Positions 8,575-19,006 of a DNA stretch of 64,000 nt are shown one piece after another. The notes below the pieces were generated by a model. That model searched no databases, had not been told where the DNA came from, and saw only the letters and a program-made list of their open reading frames with translations. Numbering within the stretch: the first letter of the stretch is position 1; every line of letters starts with the position of its first letter. This DNA comes from Neolewinella persica DSM 23188. Lineage in GTDB: Bacteria; Bacteroidota; Bacteroidia; Chitinophagales; Saprospiraceae. The DNA lies in NCBI RefSeq assembly GCF_000373105.1, contig NZ_KB890423.1:62001-126000 (forward strand), read 5' to 3'. A program made the translations under genes and the position numbers.

Positions 8575-10614
8575 ATGAGAAATCTACTTATCCTTACCAG
8601 CCTTTTGCTCGTCTCCCTAACTGCCGGAGCACAAGGCCACGGCATCGTCAATAACAGCAAAAGCCCCCACGTTACTTTCCGAAGTATCGACATTGGTGAT
8701 TGCCAGTGGACGGAAGGTTTCTGGGCAGACAAACTCGAAGTCGCCGAACACACGATGATCCCCCACATGGGCACCCTGCTGAAGGGCGACACCGGCCACG
8801 GCCTTAACAACTTCAAGATTGCCGCAGGCATGATGGAAGGCGAGGCCAAGGGCATGTGGTGGCACGACGGCGATTTCTATAAGTGGATGGAATCCGTCAC
8901 CTACCTCTACGCCATGAATAAAGACGAGCGCCTGCTGAAGGAACTCGATGGCCTCATCGAGATCATCGGTAAAGCGCAGGAGCCTGACGGCTACCTCTCT
9001 ACACACACGCAGATTAAGGGGACCCAGCGCTACTCCAAGATCAACCACCACGAGATGTACAACAGCGGCCACCTGATCACCGCCGCCGTGATCTACAAGC
9101 GCGTGACGGGTAAAACTAACTTCCTGGACATCGCAGTAAAGCACGCCGATTTTCTGTACAAAACTTTCCAGCCCACGCCCGATCACCTGCTCTCGTTCGG
9201 CTTTAATCCGTCCCAGATCATGGGCCTGGTGGAGCTGTACCGGACCACTGAAGACAAACGTTACCTCGAATTGGCGCAAACCTTCGTCGACAACCGCGGT
9301 GCCGTCATGAAAGGCAATAAGTTTGCCCTGCCGGACGACCCCACCGTACCGAGTTTCTTCCAGGGCGATCAGCACCAGAACCGTACACCCTTGCGCGATG
9401 AAACCGAAGCCGTAGGCCACGCCGTACTCGGCATGTATCTCTGGTCGGGGGCGGCCGACGTCTACGCCGAAACCGGTGAACAGGCCATCGTGGACGCCCT
9501 CGAACGGATATGGGACAGCGCCGTCAACCGCAAAATGTACCTCACCGGCGCCATGGGGCAGGTACACCATGGTGGCGGTACCAAGCCTTTCGATATGGTC
9601 CACGAAGCTTTCATCGACGATTACATGATGCCCAACGCCACGGCCTACAACGAAACCTGCGCCAACATCTCCAACGCCATGTTCAACTGGCGGATGCTGG
9701 GACTTAAGGGAGAGGCCAAGTACGCCGATGTGATGGAAACTGTACTCTATAACAGCGCCCTGGTGGGCATCAGCCTGGAGGGCAAGGATTACTTCTACGC
9801 CAACCCGCTGCGAATGAATAAGAACGCAAGAGATTACTCCGGTACAGAATCTGCCTGCCGGGAGCCTTATATCGATTGTTTCTGCTGCCCGCCAAATCTG
9901 GTGCGTACCCTGGCCAAAATGTCCGGCTGGGCCTACAGCCTTACAGAGAACGGTATTGCCGTCAACCTTTATGGAGGCAACAAACTTAAGACCAATCTCA
10001 ACGACGGTTCCGAAATCCAGTTGACACAAGAAAGCGGTTACCCGTGGGACGGGAAGGTGAAGATCACCATAGAGCAAAGCAAGCGGGAGCCTTTCGCCCT
10101 GCAGCTTCGCATCCCCGCCTGGGCAGAAGGCGCTACGCTGATGGTAAACGGTAAATCTGCCGACGCCAAAGTCACCCCTGGCATCTACGCTTTCGTAGAG
10201 CGGAAGTGGAAGAAGGGCGACGTCGTTACCCTGGAATTACCCATGGATGTGGTCATGGTGGAAGGCCACCCCCGCATCGAAGAGGTGCGCAACCAGGTAG
10301 CCCTTAAGCGTGGTCCGCTGGTGTATGCCATCGAATCGCCTGACCTCCCGGAAGACACAAAAATTCTGGATGTTTACCTGCCCGGTGACCAGGAACTCAA
10401 AGCGGTGGTACGCCCCGATTTCCTTGGCGGCGTAACGGTGATCGAGGCAGAGATCGCCCTACGTACCGACAAGAAAGACGGGATGTACCGCAAGGTGTCC
10501 AAACCTGAATTCACCATCTACCCGACTCAGTTCGTGCCGTACTACGCGTGGAACAACCGGGGCATCAGTGAGATGACGGTGTTTGTTCCGATTATCTGGG
10601 GAATGGGGAAGTAA
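8575..10614 (+). CDS. GH127-family glycosidase 1, secreted (SPI) form
   Basis: About 679 residues from the ATG at 8575, which starts a standard signal peptide (MRNLLILTSLLLVSLTAGAQ); the upstream TTG at 8551 is a poorer start. The family is GH127 (DUF1680). The zinc/nucleophile signature is complete: NETCAN (Glu and Cys ligands) and CFCCPPN (double Cys including the nucleophile). A glutamate in VHEAF lies exactly 16 residues before the NETC glutamate, the spacing of the E322/E338 pair in the characterised arabinofuranosidase HypBA1. Known GH127 activities include beta-L-arabinofuranosidase and, in carrageenan loci of marine Bacteroidota, alpha-1,3-(3,6-anhydro)-D-galactosidase. The neighbouring KDGal pathway and sulfatases favour the latter. 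It is the first of three paralogues and probably periplasmic. Confidence 0.9.
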   Translation: MRNLLILTSLLLVSLTAGAQGHGIVNNSKSPHVTFRSIDIGDCQWTEGFWADKLEVAEHTMIPHMGTLLKGDTGHGLNNFKIAAGMMEGEAKGMWWHDGDFYKWMESVTYLYAMNKDERLLKELDGLIEIIGKAQEPDGYLSTHTQIKGTQRYSKINHHEMYNSGHLITAAVIYKRVTGKTNFLDIAVKHADFLYKTFQPTPDHLLSFGFNPSQIMGLVELYRTTEDKRYLELAQTFVDNRGAVMKGNKFALPDDPTVPSFFQGDQHQNRTPLRDETEAVGHAVLGMYLWSGAADVYAETGEQAIVDALERIWDSAVNRKMYLTGAMGQVHHGGGTKPFDMVHEAFIDDYMMPNATAYNETCANISNAMFNWRMLGLKGEAKYADVMETVLYNSALVGISLEGKDYFYANPLRMNKNARDYSGTESACREPYIDCFCCPPNLVRTLAKMSGWAYSLTENGIAVNLYGGNKLKTNLNDGSEIQLTQESGYPWDGKVKITIEQSKREPFALQLRIPAWAEGATLMVNGKSADAKVTPGIYAFVERKWKKGDVVTLELPMDVVMVEGHPRIEEVRNQVALKRGPLVYAIESPDLPEDTKILDVYLPGDQELKAVVRPDFLGGVTVIEAEIALRTDKKDGMYRKVSKPEFTIYPTQFVPYYAWNNRGISEMTVFVPIIWGMGK

Positions 10615-10668
10615 GGTTCGCTGATCTGAAAAGGTCCCGGACCTACCACAAAATCAAGAAATCCAATC

Positions 10669-12774
10669 ATGCATAAATATTTCTTTCCCGTTATCGGGCT
10701 GTTCTTCCTGTGCTTCTCCTGCGAGCAGCCGGTAGCTAGCAGCAACGAAGAAGAAACGCCAACTGAAGACCTCAATAGCGAGATTCACGCAGCCGCTAAA
10801 ACGACCAACCTGTCGACGGCGATTGTCGGCAATACCCACAGCCCCTACGTAAAGCTGAAAAGTATCCCGATCGGAGATTGCCGCTGGACGGAAGGCTTCT
10901 GGGCCGATAAATTCAAGGTGGCGGAAGAGGTGATGGTACCTTACATGGGCACTTTACTTACCGGCGATACCGGCCACGCCCTCAACAACTTCAAGATCGC
11001 CGCAGGCCTGAAGGAAGGCGAGCACAAAGGGATGTTTTGGCACGACGGTGACTTCTATAAATACATGGAAGCTGCAATGTACATCTACGCCATCAACCGT
11101 GATGAGAAAGTCCTTGCCGAACTCGATGAATACATCCACATCATCGGTAAGTCCCAGCAAGCCGATGGCTACCTCCAGACCCAGGTTACCACCAGAGATA
11201 ACGTAAGCCGCTACGAAAACCGGAAGTTCCACGAGATGTACAATACCGGCCACTTGCTTACCAGCGCCGTAATCCACCACCGGGTTACTGGCCAGACCAA
11301 TTTCCTGGACATTGCCGTAAAACATGCCGATAACCTGTACGAAACCTTCAGCCCACAGCCTAAAGAGCTGTCCCGTTTTGGCTTCAACCAAACTCAGATC
11401 ATGGGCCTGGTGGAGATGTATCGGGAGACCGGGGATAAGCGCTACCTAGAATTAGCGGAGCAGTTCATCAACGCCAGGGGGAAATCGAAAGTCGAGGTCG
11501 ATAAGACCACCCGCTACGGCCACATCGGTGACATGGTGCAGGAGCGGACGCCACTACGCGAAGAAACTGAAGCCGTTGGCCACGCCGTACTCGCGCTGTA
11601 CTTCTACGCTGGTGCAGCCGACGTTTACGCCGAGACCGGTGAGCAGGCGCTGATCGATGCGTTGGACCGTCTTTGGGACAATGTCGCCAACAAGAAAATG
11701 TACGTGACCGGTGCGGTAGGGCAGACCCACCACGGGGTGTCTTCTCAAAACGACATGGTGCATGAAGCCTTTATCAACGACTACATGATGCCCAACGCTA
11801 CGGCATACAATGAGACCTGCGCCAACATCTGCAACGCCATGTTTAGCTACCGGATGCTGGGCGTGAAAGGGGAGGCCAAACACGCCGACCTGATGGAACT
11901 TGTGCTGTTCAACAGCGCGCTTTCGGGCATCAGCATCGAGGGGAAGGATTACTTCTACGCTAACCCGCTGCGGATGAGCAACGCTGCAGACCGGGATTAC
12001 TCCTCCACGGAATCGCGAGACCGCGAACCCTACATCAATTGTTTCTGTTGCCCGCCGAACCTGGTGCGAACAATAGCAAAAGTGTCTGGCTGGGCCTACA
12101 GCCTTTCCGACAATGGCGTCTCCGTCAACCTATACGGCGGCAACGAACTGAGCACCAAATTGGCTGACGGCTCTGGTTTGAAACTGACGCAGAAAACGAA
12201 TTACCCCTGGGATGGTAACATCAGTATTACCGTCGATGAGGCAAAGGCGGAGGCCTTCGATGTCCTACTGCGCATTCCGGAGTGGGGCGATGGCGCGCAG
12301 GTACAAATTAACGGTACAAAAGCAGCGATTGTAGCCGAGCCCGGAACCTTCGCCACCATCAACCGAACCTGGAAGAAAGGCGACGTCATCACCCTCGACC
12401 TACCGATGGACATTCACCTGGTAGAAGGCAATAGCCTGATCGAAGAAGTCCGTAACCAGGTAGCTGTTAAACGCGGCCCAGTAGTCTACTGCCTCGAAAC
12501 ACCCGACCTGCCGGCCGGCACCAGTATCCTAGACGCTTACCTGCCTGCCGATGCAGGTTTAACGGCAACATACAAGCCTGAAATGCTCGGAGGGATCACC
12601 GAAATCAGCGGCGATTTCCTACTTCGTAAGGACAAAAAGAACAAAATGTACAACGTATTGACAAAGCCGGAGTGGGAACGCCGCAAAACATCGCTGGTTC
12701 CCTACTTTGCCTGGTCTAACCGCGGGGAGGCTGAAATGACGGTCTGGCTACCGATGGTCTGGCAAAGTAAATAA
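10669..12774 (+). CDS. GH127-family glycosidase 2, lipoprotein form
   Basis: A second GH127 paralogue of 701 residues. The N-terminus (MHKYFFPVIGLFFLCFSCEQ) is a lipoprotein signal with the acceptor Cys in CFSCEQ, followed by an acidic linker. All key residues are present: VHEAF, NETCAN sixteen residues on, and [10 protein letters not shown]. It starts 54 nt after GH127-1 and ends 8 nt before the MFS gene, so it is clearly in the same operon. A membrane-anchored location differs from the SPI form before it and the apparently cytoplasmic form at 14535. The substrate is inferred as for GH127-1 (anhydrogalactose released from carrageenan oligosaccharides); arabinofuranosidase is the family alternative. 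Confidence 0.9.
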   Translation: MHKYFFPVIGLFFLCFSCEQPVASSNEEETPTEDLNSEIHAAAKTTNLSTAIVGNTHSPYVKLKSIPIGDCRWTEGFWADKFKVAEEVMVPYMGTLLTGDTGHALNNFKIAAGLKEGEHKGMFWHDGDFYKYMEAAMYIYAINRDEKVLAELDEYIHIIGKSQQADGYLQTQVTTRDNVSRYENRKFHEMYNTGHLLTSAVIHHRVTGQTNFLDIAVKHADNLYETFSPQPKELSRFGFNQTQIMGLVEMYRETGDKRYLELAEQFINARGKSKVEVDKTTRYGHIGDMVQERTPLREETEAVGHAVLALYFYAGAADVYAETGEQALIDALDRLWDNVANKKMYVTGAVGQTHHGVSSQNDMVHEAFINDYMMPNATAYNETCANICNAMFSYRMLGVKGEAKHADLMELVLFNSALSGISIEGKDYFYANPLRMSNAADRDYSSTESRDREPYINCFCCPPNLVRTIAKVSGWAYSLSDNGVSVNLYGGNELSTKLADGSGLKLTQKTNYPWDGNISITVDEAKAEAFDVLLRIPEWGDGAQVQINGTKAAIVAEPGTFATINRTWKKGDVITLDLPMDIHLVEGNSLIEEVRNQVAVKRGPVVYCLETPDLPAGTSILDAYLPADAGLTATYKPEMLGGITEISGDFLLRKDKKNKMYNVLTKPEWERRKTSLVPYFAWSNRGEAEMTVWLPMVWQSK

Positions 12775-12782
12775 AGCAGATT

Positions 12783-14372
12783 ATGCAGGGAACTAAAAGC
12801 AAGGCTTTTCTTTACGCCACCATCGTTGCGCTGGGCGGATTCATCTTCGGCCTTGATGCCGCAGTAATTTCGGGGACGATAGGTTACATCACCCAAGAGT
12901 TCGGACTCACCGCGTTACAACAAGGTTCCGTGGTAGGTTCTGCCGCACTAGGCGTTTTGGTCGCGCTGCCCTTTGCTGGCTATGCCTGTAATGCTTTTGG
13001 GCGAAAGCGGACGCTGCAGATCATCGCAGCCCTTTACGTCTTCTCAGCGCTGTGTTCCGCGCTGGCACCTTCGTTCGTTACCCTGGTAGCGGCCCGTTTC
13101 ATTGGCGGACTGGCCTTCAGTTCGATCTCCGTCTCTTCCATGTACATTGGGGAGATCGCGCCTCCGCATATGCGGGGCAAACTGGTTTCCATGACCCAGA
13201 TCAACATCGTGGTTGGGCTATCTGCCGCCTACTTCGTTAACTACCTGATCCAGTCCCTGGCTGGTTCCGGAGCGGATTGGGTGTCGGCGATCGGTCTCGA
13301 TGTACACACCTGGCGCTGGATGCTCGGCACCGAAGTGCTCCCTGCGCTGTTGTGGCTGGGCATGCTGAGTATAATTCCCCTCAGCCCTGCCTGGTTGATT
13401 TATCGCGGAAGAAAGGAAGAGGCGAGCCAAACGTTGGCAAAGCTTTTACCTGCCGCTGATGTCCCGGAAGCCGTCCGGGAAATGGAAGCCAGCCTTGGTT
13501 CTGATGGAGCGGAGCAACCTGCTATGGAACAGTTGAAGGAGATCTTTAGTCCGGCGATGCGCACCATCCTCATCATCGGGGTTACCATGGGCATTGTGCA
13601 GCAGGCTACGGGGATCAATGCCATTCTGTTTTACGCACCGACCGTTTTTGAACAACTTGGTATCGGCACCGATGCTGCGTTCATGCAGGCCATCTGGGTA
13701 GGTTTGACGGGTATCTTCTTTACCGTACTGGCCATCCTGCTCGTCGACCGGCTGGGGCGGCGGCCAATAATTCTTGGTGGCTTGCTCTGGATTGCGCTCA
13801 GCCTGGCCCTTTGTGCCTACGGCTTCAGTAGTGCGCGCTACAATATCACCGATCAGGCCATCACGGAAATGGCAGAAGTCCCCGGCGTAGAGAAACTGCG
13901 CGGGTTGGTAGGCCAGGAATTCACCAGTGACATAGCCTTCAAGGACGCGGTGAGCGATCTACTGGGGGTAAAAGTAGCGCGGGAGAACTCCAGCATCTTA
14001 CTCGAAAAGTCGGGGACATTGCCCGCCATTCTGATTTTGATCGGCATACTGAGCTTTATCGCGGCCTTCCACTTCTCGGTTGGGCCACTGATGTGGGTGT
14101 TGTTTTCGGAGATCTTCCCCATTTCGATCCGGGGCATCGCTATTCCCTTTTTTACCCTCATCACGAGTATTACGAGCTACTTCGTGCAGCAGTTTTTCCC
14201 CTGGCAACTAGAGACTATGGGTGGCACAGCCATCTTCTTGTTCTACGCTTCGATGGTCACCATCGGTATGATCATTCTCTGGTTCTACCTGGTGGAAACC
14301 AAGAACATGACCATTGAAGAGATTCAGGCCCTGCTGATTCGACTGGAAAAAAAGGTAGAGGAGTCTACATAG
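12783..14372 (+). CDS. Sugar-porter family MFS transporter
   Basis: A 12-helix major facilitator of 529 residues in the inner membrane. Sugar-porter signatures are visible: GFIFGLDAAVISG in helix 1, the R-x-G-R-K type loop (NAFGRKR), GEIAPPHMRGKLV, GINAILFYAP in helix 7, VDRLGRRP, and the C-terminal VETKNMTIEEIQ, which replaces PETKG. An extra-long loop (roughly residues 350-410) precedes helix 10. It lies between GH127 genes 2 and 3 and starts 8 nt after GH127-2, so it most likely imports the monosaccharides released in the periplasm, such as anhydrogalactose or galactose. The specificity is inferred. Confidence 0.9.
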   Translation: MQGTKSKAFLYATIVALGGFIFGLDAAVISGTIGYITQEFGLTALQQGSVVGSAALGVLVALPFAGYACNAFGRKRTLQIIAALYVFSALCSALAPSFVTLVAARFIGGLAFSSISVSSMYIGEIAPPHMRGKLVSMTQINIVVGLSAAYFVNYLIQSLAGSGADWVSAIGLDVHTWRWMLGTEVLPALLWLGMLSIIPLSPAWLIYRGRKEEASQTLAKLLPAADVPEAVREMEASLGSDGAEQPAMEQLKEIFSPAMRTILIIGVTMGIVQQATGINAILFYAPTVFEQLGIGTDAAFMQAIWVGLTGIFFTVLAILLVDRLGRRPIILGGLLWIALSLALCAYGFSSARYNITDQAITEMAEVPGVEKLRGLVGQEFTSDIAFKDAVSDLLGVKVARENSSILLEKSGTLPAILILIGILSFIAAFHFSVGPLMWVLFSEIFPISIRGIAIPFFTLITSITSYFVQQFFPWQLETMGGTAIFLFYASMVTIGMIILWFYLVETKNMTIEEIQALLIRLEKKVEEST

Positions 14373-14377
14373 AATAT

Positions 14378-14436
14378 GGCGGGGCCGCAGGTGCATGGAC
14401 CGTTTTAAAACCAACCCTTGCACCTGCGGCCCCGCC
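14378..14436. repeat. Dispersed GC-rich repeat, copies 2 and 3, as an inverted pair
   Basis: GGCGGGGCCGCAGGTGCA (14378-14395) and its perfect 18-base reverse complement (14419-14436) flank a 23-nt spacer just after the MFS stop. The pair would form a very stable hairpin. It is followed by A residues, not T, so it is not a standard terminator for the upstream gene; mRNA stabilisation or a 3'-end barrier is possible. Confidence 0.75.
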
Positions 14437-14454
14437 AAAAAAAAATTGGAATTC

Positions 14455-14511
14455 GGGCCTTGTTCTTTGGCACTTCTTCCCAACCGGCACAAGTGCCAAG
14501 GAACAAAGCCC
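14455..14511. repeat. Second inverted-repeat family, copy 1
   Basis: The arms 14455-14475 and 14491-14511 pair at 19 of 21 bases. The right part (14484-14504, beginning CCGGCACAAGTGCC) closely matches the right arm of the repeat at 38519-38573, so the two are members of one family. Confidence 0.65.
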
Positions 14512-14534
14512 AAATATTAAACGACTAATTTCTA

Positions 14535-16505
14535 ATGAATTCACTTGCTACCGAAAAATCCCGGACCAGCTCCTTTCTGAAGCATGCCCCCATTGCCTTC
14601 GGCGACTGCCGATGGACAGAAGGCTTCTGGGCAGAAAAACTCCGGAACTGCGAGCAAACCATGCTGCCCTATATGGGCGAATTACTGTGTGGTGATGTTG
14701 GCCACGCCCTTAACAACTTCAAGATCGCTGCTGGCCTCAAAGTAGGGGAACACAAGGGGATGTTCTGGCACGATGGTGATTTCTATAAGTGGCTCGAAGC
14801 TGCGACCTACGTCTACGCCCAAAACGGCGACGAACGACTGATTGACCAGGTAAACGAACACATCGCCATCATCGCCCAGGCTCAGGAACCAGACGGTTAC
14901 CTGCAAACACAGATCCAACTCCGCCCCAACGTAGACCGCTACGAAAACCGAAAGTACCATGAAATGTACAATACGGGGCACCTCCTGATCGCCGCATGTG
15001 TACACCACAAGGTTACTGGCCGGAACAACTTCCTGGATATTGCGATCCGCCATGCCGATCTGCTCTACACCATCTTCCACCCGGAAACCAAACAGTTCGG
15101 CCGCTTCGGTTTTAACCAGACGCAGATCATGGGGCTGGTGGAGTTGTACCGAAGTACCCACGACAAAAAGTACCTGCGCCTGGCGGAGCGTTTTATCAAT
15201 CGGCGTGGCACCTTCGAGGTGGTCCACCATCCCGTCACCGAGGGATATCCAATCGGCGACATGGTGCAGGAACGTACGCCAATCCGCGAAGCCGACGAGG
15301 CTGTTGGGCATGCAGTATTGGCGCTTTACTACTACGCCGGAGCGGCTGACGTCTTCGCCGAAACGGGCGAGCAGGCATTGGGTGACGCGCTCGACCGGCT
15401 GTGGGCCAACGTCACCGAAAAGAAAATGTACGTTACCGGTGCAGTGGGACAAACACACTATGGTGCCTCAACTAACCGGGACAAGATCGAAGAAGGCTTC
15501 ATCGACGCCTACATGATGCCCAACATGACGGCCTACAACGAAACCTGTGCTAACCTCTGCAATGCCATGTTCAGCTACCGGATGCTGGGCATCCGCGGGG
15601 AGGCGAAGTACGCAGATGTAATCGAACTGGTGATGTACAACAGTGGCCTCTCCGGAATCAGCGCGAGCGGCAAGGAATACTTCTACGCCAATCCGCTGCG
15701 CATGGTTGATGGCGCCCGCAGCTACAACGACCACGAAAGCGCGACAGAAACACCCGAAAGGGAGCCTTACCTGGAGTGCTTCTGCTGTCCGCCCAACCTG
15801 GTGCGGACCATTGCCAAAGTGTCCGGATGGGCCTACAGCCAGACCGAAAATGGCATAGCCGTCAACCTCTACGGTGGCAACCAACTGGACACTAAGTTGG
15901 CCGATGGAAGCCGGTTGGCCCTGGACCAAGAAACGGCCTACCCTTGGGAGGGCCGCGTAAAACTTACGGTGACAACCTGTAAGGCTACACCCTTCGAAAT
16001 CAAGCTCCGGATTCCTGGATGGGCGGCCGGAACAAAGGTTAGCTTGAACGGGGTGGAAGTTAAAGAAGAAGCCATAGCTGGTAACTACTTAATAGTGAAT
16101 AGGCTATGGAATTTTGGAGATGTGATACTTATAGACATGCCGCTTGACATAAAGCTGATTGGAGGCCACCCCCGCATAGAGGAGGTCCGGAATCAGGTAG
16201 CCATCCAACGTGGGCCGATGATTTACTGCCTGGAGTCTCCGGATTTGCCGGCGGAGACAAGCATCCTTGACGTTTACCTGCCCGCTGGGCAGAAGCTGAA
16301 ACCGGAACACCGACCTGATTTACTCGGTGGTTTAACCACCATTAGCGGTACTGTGAAATTACGTGAACACCCGACCGACAAGATGTACCACACTACGGGA
16401 AAACCGGCCTGGAAAACAGTCTCCACCAGTTTCCTGCCTTACTACGCCTGGTCAAACCGGGGCAAAAGCGAGATGACCGTCTGGCTGCCGGTGCTTTGGG
16501 ACTGA
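14535..16505 (+). CDS. GH127-family glycosidase 3, no signal peptide
   Basis: The third GH127 paralogue, 656 residues. It begins [16 protein letters not shown] with no hydrophobic segment, so it is predicted cytoplasmic. Catalytic features are complete: the glutamate in IEEGF, NETCAN sixteen residues later, and [11 protein letters not shown]. It resembles paralogue 2 more than paralogue 1 (shared [12 protein letters not shown] and [11 protein letters not shown]). The repeat-rich gap of about 160 nt separates it from the MFS gene. A cytosolic copy suggests that short oligosaccharides reach the cytoplasm and are finished there. A short AT-richer patch near 16080-16160 stands out from the surrounding base use. 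Confidence 0.9.
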   Translation: MNSLATEKSRTSSFLKHAPIAFGDCRWTEGFWAEKLRNCEQTMLPYMGELLCGDVGHALNNFKIAAGLKVGEHKGMFWHDGDFYKWLEAATYVYAQNGDERLIDQVNEHIAIIAQAQEPDGYLQTQIQLRPNVDRYENRKYHEMYNTGHLLIAACVHHKVTGRNNFLDIAIRHADLLYTIFHPETKQFGRFGFNQTQIMGLVELYRSTHDKKYLRLAERFINRRGTFEVVHHPVTEGYPIGDMVQERTPIREADEAVGHAVLALYYYAGAADVFAETGEQALGDALDRLWANVTEKKMYVTGAVGQTHYGASTNRDKIEEGFIDAYMMPNMTAYNETCANLCNAMFSYRMLGIRGEAKYADVIELVMYNSGLSGISASGKEYFYANPLRMVDGARSYNDHESATETPEREPYLECFCCPPNLVRTIAKVSGWAYSQTENGIAVNLYGGNQLDTKLADGSRLALDQETAYPWEGRVKLTVTTCKATPFEIKLRIPGWAAGTKVSLNGVEVKEEAIAGNYLIVNRLWNFGDVILIDMPLDIKLIGGHPRIEEVRNQVAIQRGPMIYCLESPDLPAETSILDVYLPAGQKLKPEHRPDLLGGLTTISGTVKLREHPTDKMYHTTGKPAWKTVSTSFLPYYAWSNRGKSEMTVWLPVLWD

Positions 16506-16530
16506 GTCCATTAACCCTCAAAAATCTAAC

Positions 16531-17955
16531 ATGACTACAAAGCTTAATATGAAATACTTGTTACTCTTATCGGTACTGTTCTTTACCTGGTCTTCTTTAC
16601 AGGCCCAGGAAAAGCAGCCGAACATCATATTCCTGTTTGCTGACGACGCTGGCTACGCCGATTTTGGATTCCAAGGAAGTAAGTCGATGATCACACCTAA
16701 CCTGGATCAACTCGCCAAACGCGGGGTGCGTTTTCTGCAGGCTTACGTATCACACCCAACCTGCGGCCCCTCCCGGGCAGGTATTATGACGGGCAGGTAC
16801 CAACACCGATTCGGCTACGAGGAGAATAACGTGCCTGGTTATATGAGTGCAGTCTCCGCCGCTGACGGGATAGAGATGGGGCTGCCGCTGGAAGAAAAAA
16901 CCATGGGTGACTACATGAAGTCGCTGGGCTACCGAACGGCTTACTTCGGAAAGTGGCACCAGGGTGGGGCGGATCGTTTTCATCCCTTAAAGCGTGGATT
17001 TGATGAGTTTTACGGCTTCCGGGGCGGTGCCCGCGACTATTACCCCTACGAAGAAGTACCCAATGAGGTCCAGAATAAATTAGAGCGAAACTTCGGTGAT
17101 TTCAAAGAACACGAAGGTTACCTGACGGATGTGCTGGGGGAAGAAACTGCGCAGTTTATGGAACGGAATAAGGACGAGCCTTTCTTTGCTTTCCTGGCTT
17201 TCAATGCGGTGCATACCCCGATGGACGCCCTGCCTGAGGATATGGCGAAGTTCTCCCAAATGGAAGGTAAGCGCCAAAGGGTAGCGGCCATGACCCTTGC
17301 CCTGGATCGTGCCTGCGGAACCGTGCTGGACAAACTGGAGGAACTGGGGCTGACGGAAAACACCATCGTGGTATTTACCAACGACAACGGCGGTCCTTCG
17401 AACGCAAATGCCTCCAGCAATTACCCGCTTAGCGGCGTGAAATCAACGTACCTGGAAGGTGGTATCCGCGTTCCTTTTCTAATGAGCTGGCCGAACCGGG
17501 TTAAGGCGGGAACAACGTACGACAATCCCATCAGCACCATGGACCTGCTGCCGACCTTCTTCGCCGCCGGAGGCGGAGACGTGGCTGATGTGACGCCGAC
17601 AGACGGCGTAGACCTGATCCCGTATCTGACGGGAAATCAATACGGCCGCCCCCACCAACGGCTGTTCTGGAAACGCGACGTCCGGGCCGTAGTCCGCGAC
17701 GGAGACTGGAAGTTAATCCGGTTCGGTGATCGCCCGGCGGAACTTTATTATCTCCCCGATGACGAACGGGAGCAAAACAACCTCGCTATGGCCCAGCCCG
17801 AGCGGGTACGGGAGCTCTTCAAAGTACTTTTTGATTGGGAGATGACGCTGGAGCGTCCTCGCTGGCTACTAAAGCGGCAGTATGAACGGATGGATGTGGA
17901 ACGGAGGATTGAGTACCGGGACCAATCGAAATTATTTCAGGAAGAAAGAAATTAA
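16531..17955 (+). CDS. Family S1 sulfatase A (formylglycine-dependent)
   Basis: The secreted sulfatase has 474 residues. The signal peptide (core [16 protein letters not shown]) could also start at the second Met, 16549. The metal-binding segment is [12 protein letters not shown]; the formylglycine cysteine is about residue 78 in [22 protein letters not shown] and FTNDNGGPS carry further active-site residues. It sits 25 nt after GH127-3 and 53 nt before the GH16 gene, so it belongs to the same transcript and probably removes sulfate from carrageenan-type galactan. The S1 subfamily (S1_17 or S1_19 are known in carrageenan loci) cannot be fixed by eye. No maturation enzyme was seen in the window. 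Confidence 0.92.
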   Translation: MTTKLNMKYLLLLSVLFFTWSSLQAQEKQPNIIFLFADDAGYADFGFQGSKSMITPNLDQLAKRGVRFLQAYVSHPTCGPSRAGIMTGRYQHRFGYEENNVPGYMSAVSAADGIEMGLPLEEKTMGDYMKSLGYRTAYFGKWHQGGADRFHPLKRGFDEFYGFRGGARDYYPYEEVPNEVQNKLERNFGDFKEHEGYLTDVLGEETAQFMERNKDEPFFAFLAFNAVHTPMDALPEDMAKFSQMEGKRQRVAAMTLALDRACGTVLDKLEELGLTENTIVVFTNDNGGPSNANASSNYPLSGVKSTYLEGGIRVPFLMSWPNRVKAGTTYDNPISTMDLLPTFFAAGGGDVADVTPTDGVDLIPYLTGNQYGRPHQRLFWKRDVRAVVRDGDWKLIRFGDRPAELYYLPDDEREQNNLAMAQPERVRELFKVLFDWEMTLERPRWLLKRQYERMDVERRIEYRDQSKLFQEERN

Positions 17956-18008
17956 TGGTGGAAATTTTGGGCGCCCATATTCCTCTTAACCACGCAGAAT
18001 TCTAACGT

Positions 18009-18986
18009 ATGAAATATTTTCCTTGGATTATCTTCGGTTGTTGTCTTGCACTTGCCGGATGTAAAACGAGCGGTGGCACGGCGCATACGGAGACAATTAC
18101 GTCAGCTCCCTCCGATGATTTCCGGTTCGAGGTTCTTACCGGAGAACGACCTATAAATAAAAACCCCGGGGCCTGGGTGCTCATTGAAAGTCTTTCTGAT
18201 CAGTTTGGTGAAGGCGAGATCGACGCGAGAAAATGGAATGATAACCCCGACGACTGGGGCCCCTGGTCATGGGAGCCCGACAATGTCTTTCAGGAAGACA
18301 ATGTGCTAAATATCAGGATACGATATGAAGAACACCAGCGTAACGGCACCGATATGTTCTATAAGTCGGGGATCATCCGCTCGCTGGATACCATCACCTA
18401 CGGCTACGTGGAAGCACGGATCAAAGGTCTAAAAACCTTCCCCGGTGCGAGCCCGGCATTCTGGACGTATAGCCTTGGCCAGGAGCTGGACGGCTGGGGA
18501 ATGCGAGGAAAAGAGGAAGGGGATATTCGGTATTCCGAGGTGGACGTCGTGGAAATGCAGCAGGCCGAATGGTCACGTGAGCGGGGACGCCATGGTCCAG
18601 AAGTGATTGATTGTAATCTGCATACCGTAGTGGTGGAAAACGGCAAGGACAAATGGAAGCGCCCCACAGGCTATCCGGAACTCACTAAAAACGAATTCAT
18701 CGCACCATGGGACCCAGGTAATGACTACCACACCTACGGCGCTGAGATCGCCCCCGACAAGGTTACCTGGTACATCGACGACGTCAAGGTAGCCGAAAAG
18801 GGGAACTTGTACTGGCACTTGCCGATGCACGTCACTTTGTCACTGGGCCTACGCTATCCCCACGTTACCTACAAGGATTGCCCAGGTGGCGCTGCCCGCT
18901 GCCCGGTACCCGAAGCTGCTACGCGGGAGGGCTTCCCCGCCACGATGAAGGTCGATTGGGTAAGGGCTTACCGGAAGAAAACATAG
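18009..18986 (+). CDS. GH16-family endo-galactanase, kappa-carrageenase-like lipoprotein
   Basis: A lipoprotein of 325 residues (LALAGC lipobox). The GH16 catalytic motif is present as SEVDVVEMQQ, the E-x-D-x-x-E form used by carrageenases, agarases and laminarinases (nucleophile, assisting Asp, acid/base). Other GH16 features are SDQFGEGEIDARKW at the start of the fold, YGYVEARIKG, SPAFWTYS, a domain-closing YHTYGAEIAPDKVTWYIDD and MKVDWVRAYRK at the C-terminus. It lies between two sulfatases in an operon with GH127 enzymes, so I infer a kappa-carrageenase or furcellaranase that cuts the beta-1,4 bonds, cell-attached. Agarase or porphyranase specificity is less consistent with the neighbours. 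Confidence 0.85.
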   Translation: MKYFPWIIFGCCLALAGCKTSGGTAHTETITSAPSDDFRFEVLTGERPINKNPGAWVLIESLSDQFGEGEIDARKWNDNPDDWGPWSWEPDNVFQEDNVLNIRIRYEEHQRNGTDMFYKSGIIRSLDTITYGYVEARIKGLKTFPGASPAFWTYSLGQELDGWGMRGKEEGDIRYSEVDVVEMQQAEWSRERGRHGPEVIDCNLHTVVVENGKDKWKRPTGYPELTKNEFIAPWDPGNDYHTYGAEIAPDKVTWYIDDVKVAEKGNLYWHLPMHVTLSLGLRYPHVTYKDCPGGAARCPVPEAATREGFPATMKVDWVRAYRKKT

Positions 18987-19006
18987 CATAAATTCAAAAT
19001 CGTAAG

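Noticed and set aside
8617-10077. A 486-codon open frame on the minus strand across GH127-1
   Set aside because: It is the mirror of a GC-rich coding gene with a full GH127 motif set; its own product has no signal, domain or start context.
14378-14436. Rho-independent terminator after the MFS gene
   Set aside because: The stem is strong but is followed by A residues on the coding strand, not T; kept as a repeat pair.
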